Below, one piece after another: positions 6,759 to 15,668 of a stretch of 37,628 nt of DNA. Under the pieces are notes generated by a model, which did not search any database, was not told the origin of the DNA, and saw nothing but the letters and a program-made list of their open reading frames with translations. Source of the stretch: Actinomadura kijaniata NBRC 14229 (GTDB taxonomy: Bacteria; Actinomycetota; Actinomycetes; Streptosporangiales; Streptosporangiaceae); NCBI RefSeq assembly GCF_001552175.1, contig NZ_BCQR01000123.1:1-37628 (forward strand). Direction: 5' to 3'. Numbering within the stretch: the first letter of the stretch is position 1; every line of letters begins with the position of its first letter. The translations under genes and the position numbers were made by a program.

Positions 6759-8534
6759 ATGACTTGGCGACCCCGCACCCGCAACGCCCCTGCCCACCCG
6801 GCTCCGGCCAGCAGCGAGTCGGACCGCCTCACGCGCACCCGCGCCGCCCGTCCCCCCGCGGCCGCCCGCGCCCGTACGGCATGGGCCCTGGCCGCCGGAG
6901 CGCTGGCCGTGACGGCGGCCACCGCGTGCGTGCCCGCCCTCGGCGGCACCGACGACGACCGCCCCGGCGGCACCGCCGCCGCCCCCGGCAACGTGCGCGC
7001 CGAGTGCGCCGCCGTCCGCGCCCCCGGCGACTCGCGCGCCCGGCAGCTGCGCGGCATGTGGATCGCCACCGTCGCCAACATCGACTGGCCCAAGGACCCC
7101 AAGGCCGGCGCCGACCGCCAGCGCGCCGACTTCCGCCGCCTGCTCGACACCGCCAAGAACCTCAACCTCAACGCCGTGTTCGTGCAGATCCGGCCCAACT
7201 CCGACGCGTTCTACCCCTCGCCCCACGAGCCCTGGTCCCAGTGGATCACCGGTACGCCCGGCAAGGACCCCGGCTACGACGTGCTCCGCTTCATGATCGA
7301 CGAAGCGCACGCCCGCGACCTGGAGTTCCACGCCTGGTTCAACCCCTACCGCGTCGCCCGCCACACCGACCTGAAGAAGCTGGCCCCCAACAGCCCCGCC
7401 CGCCGCCACCCCGACTGGGTCCGCAAGTACGGCGACGGCATGTGGTACGACCCCGGCCTGCCCCAGGTCCGCGAGCTGGCCACCAACGCCGTCATGGACG
7501 TGGTCACCAAGTACGACATCGACGCCGTCCACTTCGACGACTACTTCTACCCCTATCCCGACGGCAAGTCCGAGTACCCCGACCAGGCGACCTACCGCGC
7601 CTACGGCGGCGGCGCGAAGCTGGCCGACTGGCGGCGCCGCAACGTCGACACCCTCGTCCAGAGCCTGTCCGCCAAGATCCGCCGCGCCAAGCCCTGGGTG
7701 CGGTTCGGCATCAGCCCCTTCGGCGTGTGGCGCAACAAGACCACCGACCCCGCCGGGTCGGACACCAACGCCCTGCAGAGCTACGACGCCCAGTACGCCG
7801 ACACCCGCACCTGGATCCGCAAGGGCTGGGTCGACTACATCACCCCCCAGCTGTACTGGCCGATCGGCGACCCGCGCGCCGACTACGCCACCCTGGTCGA
7901 CTGGTGGTCCCGCCAGGTCGCCGGGACCGACGTGCAGTTGACCATCGGCCAGGCCGGCTACCGCGTCGGCGAGGACAAGGTCTGGAAGCGCCCCGACGAA
8001 CTGTCGCGCCACCTGGCCCTCAACGCCCGCCACCCCCAGGTCCGCGGCGACGTGTATTTCAGCGCGGACGACATGGTCGCCGACAGGCGCGGCTTCGCCA
8101 GCCGCCTGCGCGCCGACCACTACGGCCGTCCCGCCATCCCGCCCCTGGTCGCCGGCCGCGACCGAGCCGCCGCCACCCCGGCCCCCGCGCCCGCGCACGG
8201 CCTCACCGCCACCACCGCCGACCGCGAGGGCCGCACCGGCGCCAACACCGCGGCCAAGGGCGTCACCATCCGCTGGAACCCCTCGCCCAACGCCACCTCC
8301 TACGCCGTCTACCGCACCGACGGCGCCCGTTCCGGCTGCGCCCCCGTCGACCCCGCCACCCTGCTCACCACCGTCCGCGGCCAGCAGGCGGGCGGCGGCG
8401 GCCAGCCCGGCGGCATCGTCGACCCCACCGCCAAACCCGGACGGACCTACACCTACACGGTCACCGCCCTGGACCGCCTGTACCGCGAGTCCACCCCCAC
8501 CCGCTCCATCAAGATCACAGTCCCCCAACAGTGA
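6759..8534 (+). CDS. Secreted family-10-like glycosyl hydrolase (GHL10, YngK type)
   Basis: The 591-aa protein matches the GHL10/COG1649 group of (beta/alpha)8 hydrolases thought to act on cell-wall or exopolysaccharide glycans. The core begins at RQLRGMWIATVANIDWP, continues through NAVFVQIRPNSDAFYPS, AHARDLEFHAWFNPYR and VHFDDYFYPYPDG, and ends near WWSRQVAGTDVQL. A C-terminal Fn3-like module (GVTIRWNPSPNATSYAVYR) follows. The N terminus has an arginine-rich stretch of about 40 residues, then a hydrophobic segment ending ALAVTAATAC. Cys57 may be a lipidation site, though the lipobox is imperfect. No Shine-Dalgarno sequence precedes the ATG; TAACAAT ends 8 nt upstream, so a leaderless message is possible. 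Substrate unknown. Confidence 0.82.
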   Translation: MTWRPRTRNAPAHPAPASSESDRLTRTRAARPPAAARARTAWALAAGALAVTAATACVPALGGTDDDRPGGTAAAPGNVRAECAAVRAPGDSRARQLRGMWIATVANIDWPKDPKAGADRQRADFRRLLDTAKNLNLNAVFVQIRPNSDAFYPSPHEPWSQWITGTPGKDPGYDVLRFMIDEAHARDLEFHAWFNPYRVARHTDLKKLAPNSPARRHPDWVRKYGDGMWYDPGLPQVRELATNAVMDVVTKYDIDAVHFDDYFYPYPDGKSEYPDQATYRAYGGGAKLADWRRRNVDTLVQSLSAKIRRAKPWVRFGISPFGVWRNKTTDPAGSDTNALQSYDAQYADTRTWIRKGWVDYITPQLYWPIGDPRADYATLVDWWSRQVAGTDVQLTIGQAGYRVGEDKVWKRPDELSRHLALNARHPQVRGDVYFSADDMVADRRGFASRLRADHYGRPAIPPLVAGRDRAAATPAPAPAHGLTATTADREGRTGANTAAKGVTIRWNPSPNATSYAVYRTDGARSGCAPVDPATLLTTVRGQQAGGGGQPGGIVDPTAKPGRTYTYTVTALDRLYRESTPTRSIKITVPQQ

Positions 8535-8607
8535 CCTTCACCGGGGGATAAAACCCACCGCGCCAGGGCAGGAATATCGCACCTGACCGCCCCCCGGAGG
8601 TAGAAGC

Positions 8608-8811
8608 ATGGCGCTGTCGATGGAGGAGCGGCGACTCCTCGCCGAGATCGAACACCGGCTCAGCGAGGAGGACCCGCGGCTGGCCCATCGCCTGTCAACC
8701 CTCGGCCAGGACCGGCGCAGACGCCGGCTCCAGCTCCTGGCGGCCGTGATCCTGGCGGCCACCGGCGCCCTGGTCGCCCTGCTCGGCGCGATCGTCGTCA
8801 CCTTCAGCTGA
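8608..8811 (+). CDS. DUF3040 small membrane protein
   Basis: The 67-aa protein begins MALSMEERRLLAEIEHRLSE and continues EDPRLAHRL, the hallmark of DUF3040. An arginine-rich stretch and one transmembrane helix (LLAAVILAATGALVALLGAI) follow. Function is unknown; the family is common in actinobacteria. GGAGGT lies 7 nt before the ATG. It sits 73 nt after the GHL10 gene and is followed by a strong terminator, so it may be the last gene of that unit. Confidence 0.85.
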   Translation: MALSMEERRLLAEIEHRLSEEDPRLAHRLSTLGQDRRRRRLQLLAAVILAATGALVALLGAIVVTFS

Positions 8812-8827
8812 CACTCCCGGACAACGC

Positions 8828-8867
8828 CGAAGGCCCGGCGCCCCCTGACGGGGACACCGGGCCTTCG
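8828..8867 (+). terminator. Hairpin terminator after DUF3040 gene
   Basis: CGAAGGCCCGG (8828-8838) pairs perfectly with CCGGGCCTTCG (8857-8867). The 18-nt loop itself contains CCCC-TGAC-GGGG, so the structure is nearly a continuous rod. Flanking AACG and CGTT extend it with one mismatch. Confidence 0.8.
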
Positions 8868-8879
8868 ACGTTAAGCCGG

Positions 8880-9344
8880 TGTGGTGGTCGCCTCACGGCG
8901 AAAGGCACAACGAAGCTCCAGCCCGGACCACAGGGGCCCGGCGGTATTCCTCGAAGGCGTTGGGTAGAGCCCGGGGGACACATGCCACACCGACACACCC
9001 ACCATAACGGCAACCCGGCAGTGCTCCCGCCACCTGTCCGCCGCGGCGTGGCGCACCTCACCCCGAAGTGAGGGTTTGCTGCGAGCGTGCACCACCCCCG
9101 AACCGGGAGCGTCACCTATATCGACGGAAGCGGGGAAAGTCCGGCCCGCTCACGGTCGCCGCCGGCGGCGCACCCCACCGGGAGCGCCGGTGCGGCCGGG
9201 ACAGACGACCCGGTCGCCGCCGCCACGGGGCACTCCCGGTCCGGCCAGATCTGGGCACGCGGCCCCATCGCCGCGCGCAGGCCGGGAACAAGTTTGACGA
9301 CAGCACTGACCAGCGGAAACCGGTACAGGTGAGGAGTCGGGGCA
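8880..9344. other. Long intergenic region without a recognisable gene
   Basis: About 465 nt hold no reading frame with protein-like composition on either strand; the short frames here are arginine- and proline-rich shadows. A TTGACG (9294-9299) and GAGGAG (9331-9336) near the right end probably belong to the expression signals of the ATPase gene. I see no tRNA, riboswitch or repeat. Confidence 0.5.
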
Positions 9345-9965
9345 TTGGGAACGAATCAGCTGAGGGTCGAAGGTCGCTCCACCATGGGGAACGCCCTGGG
9401 CGGCGGCCGATCCGACCTCAGGACGGCCGGGGACACCCGCGCGGCGTCGGACGGCCAGACGACGGACGGCCAGGGGGCGGACGACAGGGGCGACGCCACC
9501 GGGGACCCACCCCACGGCGCGGGACCGGCCGCCGGGCCCGCCTGGGAGGCCGTGTGGGAGACCGGCTGGGAACCGCCCCCCGACCTGCGCGCCGCCGCCC
9601 ACGCCCGCGCGTTCACCCTCCGCGCCCTGCGCGACCGCACCGCCGACCGCGGCGCCATCGACGACATCGTCCTGATGGTCGACGAGCTGATCACCAACGC
9701 GGTCCTGCACGGCACCGGCCCGGTCCGCCTGCGCCTGCGCCTGTCCGGGCCGCTGCTGACCGGCGAGATCCACGACGCCGGTGCCGCCGCCCCCGCCCCG
9801 CCCGGCCCCGGGCCCGCCCTGACCGACTGGTCCGAGGACGGCCGCGGCCTGCTGCTGGTCGCCGCCCTGGCCACCGACTTCGGCATCCGCCCCGAACCCC
9901 CGGGCAAGACCGTCTGGTTCACCCGCCTGCTCGGCGGCGACCACCACCCCAACGGCCGGCGCTGA
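9345..9965 (+). CDS. RsbW-like ATP-binding protein (HATPase_c_2)
   Basis: The 206-aa protein has the GHKL ATPase fold typical of actinobacterial anti-sigma-factor kinases. The N box is DIVLMVDELITNAVLHG and the G box is DWSEDGRGLLLVAALATDFG. The C terminus ends shortly after KTVWFTRLL, as in that family. The first 70 residues are low-complexity and rich in Gly, Asp and Thr. The start is uncertain: TTG at 9345 has GAGGAG 8 nt upstream, while ATG at 9384 has no ribosome binding site. No anti-anti-sigma factor or helix-turn-helix/DUF397 partner lies nearby, so its target is unknown. Confidence 0.8.
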   Translation: MGTNQLRVEGRSTMGNALGGGRSDLRTAGDTRAASDGQTTDGQGADDRGDATGDPPHGAGPAAGPAWEAVWETGWEPPPDLRAAAHARAFTLRALRDRTADRGAIDDIVLMVDELITNAVLHGTGPVRLRLRLSGPLLTGEIHDAGAAAPAPPGPGPALTDWSEDGRGLLLVAALATDFGIRPEPPGKTVWFTRLLGGDHHPNGRR

Positions 9966-9966
9966 G

Positions 9967-9995
9967 GCCGGCCGACGCTGAGGCCCCCGGCCGGC
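9967..9995. terminator. GC-rich hairpin between convergent genes
   Basis: GCCGGCC (9967-9973) pairs with GGCCGGC (9989-9995). It begins 2 nt after the ATPase stop and ends 9 nt before the stop of the convergent AAA-like gene. Nearby GAGGCC and ACCTC allow alternative pairing. Confidence 0.5.
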
Positions 9996-10003
9996 GCCGG
10001 ACC

Positions 10004-12733
10004 TCAGGGCCTCGACAGCTCCTCGGCCAGCCCCGCCACATCGGCGGCCGCCAGCATCAGCGCCCCCGCGTTCCCGATCGCCCGCGTGGCCTCCGCGCGA
10101 CCCAGATGACGCGTCACCGCCCGGTCCAGGTACGCCTCCACCAGCCGGGCCCCGGTCAGCCGCCCGCGCCCCCGCAGCGCCCCGATCTCCCGGTGCACCA
10201 CCTCCCAGGCGTCCCCGGCCAGCCGCACCCGCCGCTCCTCGGCCAGCAGGCCCAGCAGCTCCGCCCGCACCCGCGCGTCGGAGAAGTCCGGCAGCCGCAC
10301 CGCCCGCAGATCGCTCACCAGCTCCGGTGACGCCGCCGTCAGCTCGCCCACCCGCTGGGGCGCGCAGGTGCCCAGCAGCGCGGTCTCGCTGACGCCCTCC
10401 AGCCGCGCCCGGTAGAGGGCCTGGGCGTAGGCGCGGCCCTGCGCCGGATCCAGCAGCAGGTCCTCCAGCCCGTCCACCAGCAGCACGTGCCCGGCGTGCT
10501 CCTCCAGCACCGCGCCCAGCCCCGACGGGCCGCGTTCGCGCAGCTCGTCGACGTGCACGCCGTGCACCTGGCCGCTGGAGACCTCGACCTCCGCCAGCGC
10601 CCGCGCCACCATCCGCGCCAGCCGGCGCTGCCCGCTGGACGGCGCCCCGATCAGCAGCAGCGCCGGGACCGACGCGCTGGACACCTCCTGGCCGCGCAGC
10701 CGGCGCGCCCACTTGCCGCGCCGCCGCACCTCGGTCACCACCCGCTCGATGTCGTCGGCGCCGCACACGAAGCGGATCCCGTGCACCTCGACGACCTGCG
10801 GCCCGGTGCCGGGCGCGGGGCTCGGCGGGGGAGCGGGCGGCGGCGGGTCCACCGGCGGCGGCGGAGGCGGCAGGTCCGGCTGCGGGGCCGGCCCCGCCGG
10901 ATCCAGCTGCGTGCGGAACGGATCGGGGTCCAGCTGCGTGGCGTCGGCGTCCGACGGCCACACCGGCTCACCCGCCCCCGGCGCCCCGGAGGGCGGGAGC
11001 GGCTGCGCGCCCGGCGGCGGTACGGGCGGCGGTGCGGGGTGCGGTGCGGGGTGCGGTGCGGGGTGCGGGACGGGCTGCGGGGCCGGAGGAACCGGTTCCG
11101 CGCCGAAGCCCGGGGCCTGCGGCACCGGCGGGGGAGCGGGCGGCTCCATCGGGGCGACCGCGGGCGGCGGGGACGGAGGCTCGTCCCCCCGGCCCGGCGC
11201 CACCGGCCGGTCCGGCATCGGCGGCGCCTCCGGGCCACCGGGAAGACCGGGAGCACCGGGGCCGGGCGCGTCGGCCTCGCGCTGGGCCGCCAGGTGCTCG
11301 CGCGCCGCCTTGATGATGTCCCAGGCGCTCAGTTCGTCGGTGGAGGGCGGGGTGTGCATGGCGGGGCTGGTCAGCTCCGCCGCCACCGCCTGCGGCACCG
11401 CGAACCCCGTGGCCGGGGGCGGCACCTGCGCCAGCCGGCACCAGGTCAGGCCGAGGGTGTAGGTGGTGGCCAGCAGCGCCGCCAGCGCGTCGGCGTCGGC
11501 CGACCGCAGCGCCTCCGGCAGCCGCCCGTCGCGCGGCCACAGCACCCGCAGCGGATGCGCCGGATCGGTCAGCACCGCCTGGAGCGTGCGCGCCCCGTCG
11601 GGGTCCATCCACCGTTGCAGCGCCGGAAGCACCCCCGGCGCGGCCTGCAGGTCGGCCGCCAGCACCGCCAGGCCCGCGTGCCGGACCCGGTCGTGCCCGC
11701 GGCCGGGGACCTGTGCCAGCGCCCCGCCGAACGCCGCGCCGGTCAGCCCCGCCACGATCTGCTGGAGGTCGTACAGCGCCAGCAGCAGGTACTCGCCGGG
11801 GGAGGTGTCGCGCAGCATCGGCGCCGCCAGCTCCGGCGGGCAGCGCCGCCGCCACTCCTGGAGCACCGCCGCCGGGCCGTAGCGCACCGTGGCCATGTCC
11901 TGGTGGACGTACCGCAGCGAGGTCGCCGTCACCGCCGCCAGCGCGTCGGCGCCGGGCCGGAACCGCTCGTCGCCCTGCAACCCGACCGCGACCTCGTACA
12001 TCACCCGCGCCACGTGCGCGGCGCCACCGCCGTCGCCGGCGCCCAGCCGGTTGATGTAGTACCCGGCCAGGGTGGAGAAGTCCGGCGGCATCATCCAGTG
12101 CAGCCGCTCGGCGGGCGTGGTCAGGAACGGCACGAACGACTCGATCAGCGGATGGTCGGTCAGCGCCACCGGCGAGCCCGCGCACCACAGCAGCGCGCCC
12201 CAGGCGGCGGCGACGGTGCTGGGCGTGCCCGGCTGGAACATCGGGTCCTGCTGGGCGAACTGGGCCGGGTTGACCGCCAGCGCGGTGGTGATGGCCTGCG
12301 AGACCCGCGCCACCACCCCGGTGTCGGGCAGCGGTCCCAGGAACCCCAGCGGCGCCATGCGTCCGGCGGCCAGGTCGGGGCCGGTGGGCAGCAGTTGCGG
12401 CGGGATCGGCGGGGTGCCCGCGCCCGGCGGTGCGGGGGCGGCGGCGCGGCGCTCGGCCGGGTCGCCCGGCGGCGGGCAGGGGTGCCAGGCGCCGTCCAGG
12501 CCGCACCGGTACCAGCGGCCCCAGGCCCCGAACAGCCACCACTCGCCCGAGCCCCACAGCATCCGGGCCCGCACCTGGTCGGCGCGCTGGGGCGGGGGCG
12601 CCGACCGCCACCATGGCGAGGCCACCAGCTCACGCACGTTGCCCTCGACGGCCGTGAACAGATCGCTCCCGGCCGCGCCGCCCCCCGAGGTTCCGCTTCC
12701 GCCGAGTCCCGCCCCGGCCGACTGCCAGCTCAC
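10004..12733 (-). CDS. Large AAA-like protein with degenerate Walker A and proline-rich linker
   Basis: The 909-aa protein is not one I recognise. Residues 1-500 are a mostly helical domain with tryptophan-rich patches near the N terminus (SPWWRSAPP, SGEWWLFGAWGRW). A long Pro/Ala linker (about 510-650) contains PHPAPHPAPHPAP, encoded by a 12-bp DNA repeat near 11032-11068. The C-terminal 250 residues look like an AAA domain of the CbxX/EccA kind: LLLIGAPSSGQRR at about 692, where lysine of the P-loop is replaced by Gln, HVLLVDGLEDLL as Walker B (Asp754), and a helical lid. The loss of the P-loop lysine suggests weak or no ATP hydrolysis. GTG at 12733 is chosen because TAGGAT ends 7 nt upstream; an in-frame ATG at 12772 lies upstream of that promoter. 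No signal peptide or transmembrane helix is seen. Confidence 0.65.
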   Translation of the reverse strand: MSWQSAGAGLGGSGTSGGGAAGSDLFTAVEGNVRELVASPWWRSAPPPQRADQVRARMLWGSGEWWLFGAWGRWYRCGLDGAWHPCPPPGDPAERRAAAPAPPGAGTPPIPPQLLPTGPDLAAGRMAPLGFLGPLPDTGVVARVSQAITTALAVNPAQFAQQDPMFQPGTPSTVAAAWGALLWCAGSPVALTDHPLIESFVPFLTTPAERLHWMMPPDFSTLAGYYINRLGAGDGGGAAHVARVMYEVAVGLQGDERFRPGADALAAVTATSLRYVHQDMATVRYGPAAVLQEWRRRCPPELAAPMLRDTSPGEYLLLALYDLQQIVAGLTGAAFGGALAQVPGRGHDRVRHAGLAVLAADLQAAPGVLPALQRWMDPDGARTLQAVLTDPAHPLRVLWPRDGRLPEALRSADADALAALLATTYTLGLTWCRLAQVPPPATGFAVPQAVAAELTSPAMHTPPSTDELSAWDIIKAAREHLAAQREADAPGPGAPGLPGGPEAPPMPDRPVAPGRGDEPPSPPPAVAPMEPPAPPPVPQAPGFGAEPVPPAPQPVPHPAPHPAPHPAPPPVPPPGAQPLPPSGAPGAGEPVWPSDADATQLDPDPFRTQLDPAGPAPQPDLPPPPPPVDPPPPAPPPSPAPGTGPQVVEVHGIRFVCGADDIERVVTEVRRRGKWARRLRGQEVSSASVPALLLIGAPSSGQRRLARMVARALAEVEVSSGQVHGVHVDELRERGPSGLGAVLEEHAGHVLLVDGLEDLLLDPAQGRAYAQALYRARLEGVSETALLGTCAPQRVGELTAASPELVSDLRAVRLPDFSDARVRAELLGLLAEERRVRLAGDAWEVVHREIGALRGRGRLTGARLVEAYLDRAVTRHLGRAEATRAIGNAGALMLAAADVAGLAEELSRP

Positions 12734-12740
12734 TCCGGGA

Positions 12741-12746
12741 ATCCTA
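12741..12746 (-). promoter_or_regulatory. -10 box of the AAA-like gene (leaderless type)
   Basis: On the minus strand TAGGAT (12746-12741) is followed by 7 nt and the in-frame GTG at 12733. This decides the start codon. Confidence 0.5.
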
Positions 12747-12874
12747 GTCCCCGCCGCCGTCAGACCCGGCATTCCACCGCCGCTCCGGGCGAACCGGCGG
12801 ATATGCGCCATCGACGGTGTAAGGAGTGTTATGGCACGATGCTCCTGAACATCGGTGCGGTGGTGGGAGGGACG

Positions 12875-13852
12875 ATGAGCGGTGCGGCCGGTGCGGGGCG
12901 CTCCCGGGGCTGGGGTCTGGGGCTGGCGGTGGCCTCCTCGGTGTGCTTCGGCGCCTCCGGCCCGTTCGGCAAGGCCCTCATCCAGGCCGGGCTCACCGCG
13001 CCGCAGGCGGTGTGGCTGCGCATCGCCGGGGCCGCCCTGATCCTGGTCCCCCTGGTGCTGCTCCTGCGCGGCCGCGCCGCCGCCGCCTCCGTGCGCCCCC
13101 ACCTGGGTCGCCTGACCATCTACGGGCTGACCGGGGTGGCCGGGTGCCAGGCGCTGTACTTCGTGGCCGCCTCCCGCCTGCCGGTCGGCATCGCGATCCT
13201 GCTGGAGTTCACCGGCCCGATCCTGGTGCTGCTCTGGCTGCGGCTGGTGCGCCGCGCCCCGGTCCACCGCACCGCCGCGCTCGGCGTGCTGGTCGCCATG
13301 GTCGGCCTGGCGCTGGTGGTGCAGGTCTGGAACGGGCTGTCGCTGGACGCCCTCGGCCTGGCCGCCGGGCTGGGCGCCGCCGCCTGCCAGGCCGCCTACT
13401 TCCTGCTGATCGACCGCCTGACCGGCGAGGTCGACCCGCTGGTGATGACGGCCGCCGGATCGGCGGTCGGCGCCGCCGCGCTGACCCTGCCGGCCGCGCC
13501 GTGGGCGCTGCCCTGGCACGTGCTGACCGCCGCGGTGCCCGTCGGCGACCACACCGCCCCCGGCTGGCTGCTGGCGGCGTGGATCGTGGTGGTGTCCACC
13601 GTGCTGGCCTACCTCGCCGGCGTGGCGGCGGTGCAGCGGCTGTCGGCGCAGGTCGCCGGGGCCGTCTGCTACACCGAGGCGGTCGCCGCCACCCTCATCG
13701 CCTGGGCGGTGCTGGGCGAACGCCTCACCCCGGTGCAGCTGACCGGCGGCGCGATCGTGCTGGCCGGGGCGTTCATCGCCCAGCGCGCCGTCATCGACCG
13801 CGTCCCGGCCGTCGCCAGCCCCGAGACCCCGACGCCCGCCCTCACCGCCTGA
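12875..13852 (+). CDS. EamA/DMT family transporter
   Basis: The 325-aa membrane protein has ten hydrophobic segments arranged as two EamA repeats: SSVCFGASGPFGKALIQAG begins the first and AACQAAYFLLIDRL begins the second. Conserved pieces include VAASRLPVGIAILLEFTGP and VCYTEAVAATLIAWAVLGE with the closing proline-containing loop ERLTPVQLTGGAIVLAG. This resembles RhtA-like exporters of amino acids or metabolites; substrate unknown. ATG at 12875 has GGGAGG 4 nt upstream; an in-frame ATG at 12839 is possible but less well placed. It is divergent from the AAA-like gene and convergent with the ABC exporter, whose permease ends 21 nt away. Confidence 0.88.
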   Translation: MSGAAGAGRSRGWGLGLAVASSVCFGASGPFGKALIQAGLTAPQAVWLRIAGAALILVPLVLLLRGRAAAASVRPHLGRLTIYGLTGVAGCQALYFVAASRLPVGIAILLEFTGPILVLLWLRLVRRAPVHRTAALGVLVAMVGLALVVQVWNGLSLDALGLAAGLGAAACQAAYFLLIDRLTGEVDPLVMTAAGSAVGAAALTLPAAPWALPWHVLTAAVPVGDHTAPGWLLAAWIVVVSTVLAYLAGVAAVQRLSAQVAGAVCYTEAVAATLIAWAVLGERLTPVQLTGGAIVLAGAFIAQRAVIDRVPAVASPETPTPALTA

Positions 13853-13873
13853 CGTCCGGGCGGGACCGGCGGG

Positions 13874-14623
13874 TCAGGCGTTCTCCGCGCGGAACCGGCG
13901 GGTCCCCAGCGCCACCGACACCACCACCAGCGCCACCGTGACGGCCGCGCCCCGGCCCACCGTCGCGGTGGCGTAGTCGCCCGCGAACGCCGCCCGCGTC
14001 GCGTCCACCACGTACCGGAACGGGTTGGCCCACGACACCGCCTCCAGCCACCCCGGCGCCAGGTCCATCGGCAGCAGGATCCCCGACAGCAGCATCAACG
14101 GCAGCGTCACCGTCGACAGCAACGGCGCGAACGCGTCCTCCCGCCCCGTGCTCATCGCCAGCACGTACGACAGCGACGCGATCGCGACGGCCAGCGCCGT
14201 CACGAGCGCCAACCCCACCAGCACCCCCGCCACCGGGGCCCGCAGCCCCAGCAGCAGGCCCGCTGCCACCAGCATCGACGCCTGCACCGCCAGCAGCAGG
14301 GCGTCGCGCAGCACCCGGCCCAGCAGCAGCGCCACCCGGCTGACCGGGGTGACCCGCAGCCGTTCGGCCACCCCCGACCGCAGGTCGGCGATCAGTGCGA
14401 ACCCCGCGAACCCCGCCCCGAACAGCACCAGCTGCACCAGGATCCCGGGCACGAACACCCGCCAGGACCGCGCGCCGCCGAACACCTCCGTCAGCAGTGG
14501 CCCGAACAGCACCAGGTACACCAGCGGCTGCACCGCCCCGAACACCAGCACCATCCGGTTGCGCAGCGTCGGCCGCAAATACCGCAGAAAGATCAGGTAC
14601 GTGTCGCGCACGACCTTCGCCAT
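13874..14623 (-). CDS. ABC-2 type transporter permease (DrrB-like)
   Basis: The 249-aa permease has six hydrophobic segments and the ABC-2 signature region around LRSGVAERLRVTPVSRVALL. The last extracellular part, LLSGILLPMDLAPGWLEAVSWANPFRYVVDATRAA, is typical of daunorubicin-resistance-type exporters (quoted here in pieces: LLSGILLPMDLAPGW, then NPFRYVVDATRAA). It should form the membrane channel for the ATPase encoded 45 nt upstream. ATG at 14623-14621 follows GGAGGAG with a 5-nt gap; the earlier GTG at 14629 would overlap that site and is less likely. Confidence 0.88.
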   Translation of the reverse strand: MAKVVRDTYLIFLRYLRPTLRNRMVLVFGAVQPLVYLVLFGPLLTEVFGGARSWRVFVPGILVQLVLFGAGFAGFALIADLRSGVAERLRVTPVSRVALLLGRVLRDALLLAVQASMLVAAGLLLGLRAPVAGVLVGLALVTALAVAIASLSYVLAMSTGREDAFAPLLSTVTLPLMLLSGILLPMDLAPGWLEAVSWANPFRYVVDATRAAFAGDYATATVGRGAAVTVALVVVSVALGTRRFRAENA

Positions 14624-14668
14624 GGTCACTCCTCCTCGACGATCCTCGTTCTCGCTCCGCCGCCGGGA

Positions 14669-15619
14669 TCAGGCGGCCTCGCGCAGCGAACGGCCGGTCA
14701 CGGTCAGGAACACGTCGTCCAGGGTCGGCCGGGCCAGCCGCAGGGACGCCAGCTCCACCCCGGCCCCGTCCAGCGCCCGCATCAGCCCCATGAGCTCCCG
14801 GTCGCCGTTGTCGACCCGCAGCCGCAGCCCGTCCCCGTCGGCCCGCGCCTCCCGCACCGCCGCCAGCCCCGCCAGCGCCGCGCACGCCCGCCCGGCGTCG
14901 CGCGCCGCGTCGGCCAGCTCCACGGTGACCACGTCGCCCGCCACCCGGCGCTTGAGCTCGGCGGGCGTGCCCTCGGCCACGATCCGCCCCCGATCCATGA
15001 TCAGGATGCGGTCGCACAGGGCGTCGGCCTCCTCCAGGTAGTGGGTGGTGAGGAACACCGTCGTGCCGTCCTCGGCGCGCATCCGCCGGATGTGGTCCCA
15101 CAGGTCGCCGCGGCTGTGCGGGTCCAGCCCGGTCGTCGGCTCGTCCAGGAACAGCAGCCGCGGCCGGTGCGCCAGCCCCAGCGCGATGTCCAGCCGCCGC
15201 CGCTGCCCGCCCGACAGCGACGCCACCGGCCGCCGCTCCAGCCCCTCCAGGTCCAGCCGCGCGCACAGCTCGGCGGTCCGCTCGGCCACCGGCCCGACCC
15301 CGTACAGGCGGGCCTGCAACTCCAGCTCCTCGCCGATCGGCAGCGCCGGGTCGGTGCCGCCGCCCTGGGCCACGTACCCGATGCCGCGCCGGACCCCGGC
15401 CGGATCGGCCCGCAGGTCGCAACCCGCCACCGTCGCGTTCCCGGCCGTCGGCGCCAGCAGCGTGGTCAGCATCCGCAGCGTCGTGGTCTTGCCCGCGCCG
15501 TTGGGACCGAGGAACCCCACGATCTCGCCGGCGTCCACGTCCAGATCCACCCCGCGCACCGCCTCCACCGGCCCCTGCCGGGTGGTGAAGGTGCGCCCCA
15601 GCCCGCGTGCCTCGATCAT
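14669..15619 (-). CDS. ABC transporter ATP-binding protein (DrrA-like)
   Basis: The 316-aa ATPase carries all nucleotide-binding motifs: Walker A GPNGAGKTTT, Q-loop YVAQGGG, signature LSGGQRRRLDIALGL, Walker B LLFLDEPTTGLD, and the switch histidine in TTHYLEEADAL. The C-terminal extension of about 90 residues ending LDDVFLTVTGRSL is the DrrA-type regulatory tail. With the permease it forms a drug or lipid exporter. GGAGGAG lies 5 nt before the ATG at 15619. It is divergent from the TetR gene, and a dyad in the gap probably controls both. Confidence 0.93.
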   Translation of the reverse strand: MIEARGLGRTFTTRQGPVEAVRGVDLDVDAGEIVGFLGPNGAGKTTTLRMLTTLLAPTAGNATVAGCDLRADPAGVRRGIGYVAQGGGTDPALPIGEELELQARLYGVGPVAERTAELCARLDLEGLERRPVASLSGGQRRRLDIALGLAHRPRLLFLDEPTTGLDPHSRGDLWDHIRRMRAEDGTTVFLTTHYLEEADALCDRILIMDRGRIVAEGTPAELKRRVAGDVVTVELADAARDAGRACAALAGLAAVREARADGDGLRLRVDNGDRELMGLMRALDGAGVELASLRLARPTLDDVFLTVTGRSLREAA

Positions 15620-15668
15620 CTCACTCCTCCCGCGTGGGCAACGCGGCTACAGTAACCACAATTTTTAA

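Noticed and set aside
8804..9115. 103-codon minus-strand frame
   Set aside because: It overlaps the DUF3040 terminator hairpin and the end of that gene. Its composition is not protein-like and no start signals are seen.
12734..13552. N-terminal extension of the AAA-like gene across the transporter
   Set aside because: The extension is a shadow with His/Gln/Gly-rich composition, and a leaderless promoter marks the start at 12733.
10487..13852. Very long plus-strand frame (over 1100 codons) continuous with the EamA transporter
   Set aside because: Before 12839 it is an Arg/Gly/Pro-rich shadow of the minus-strand AAA-like gene. The transporter homology begins only near 12875.
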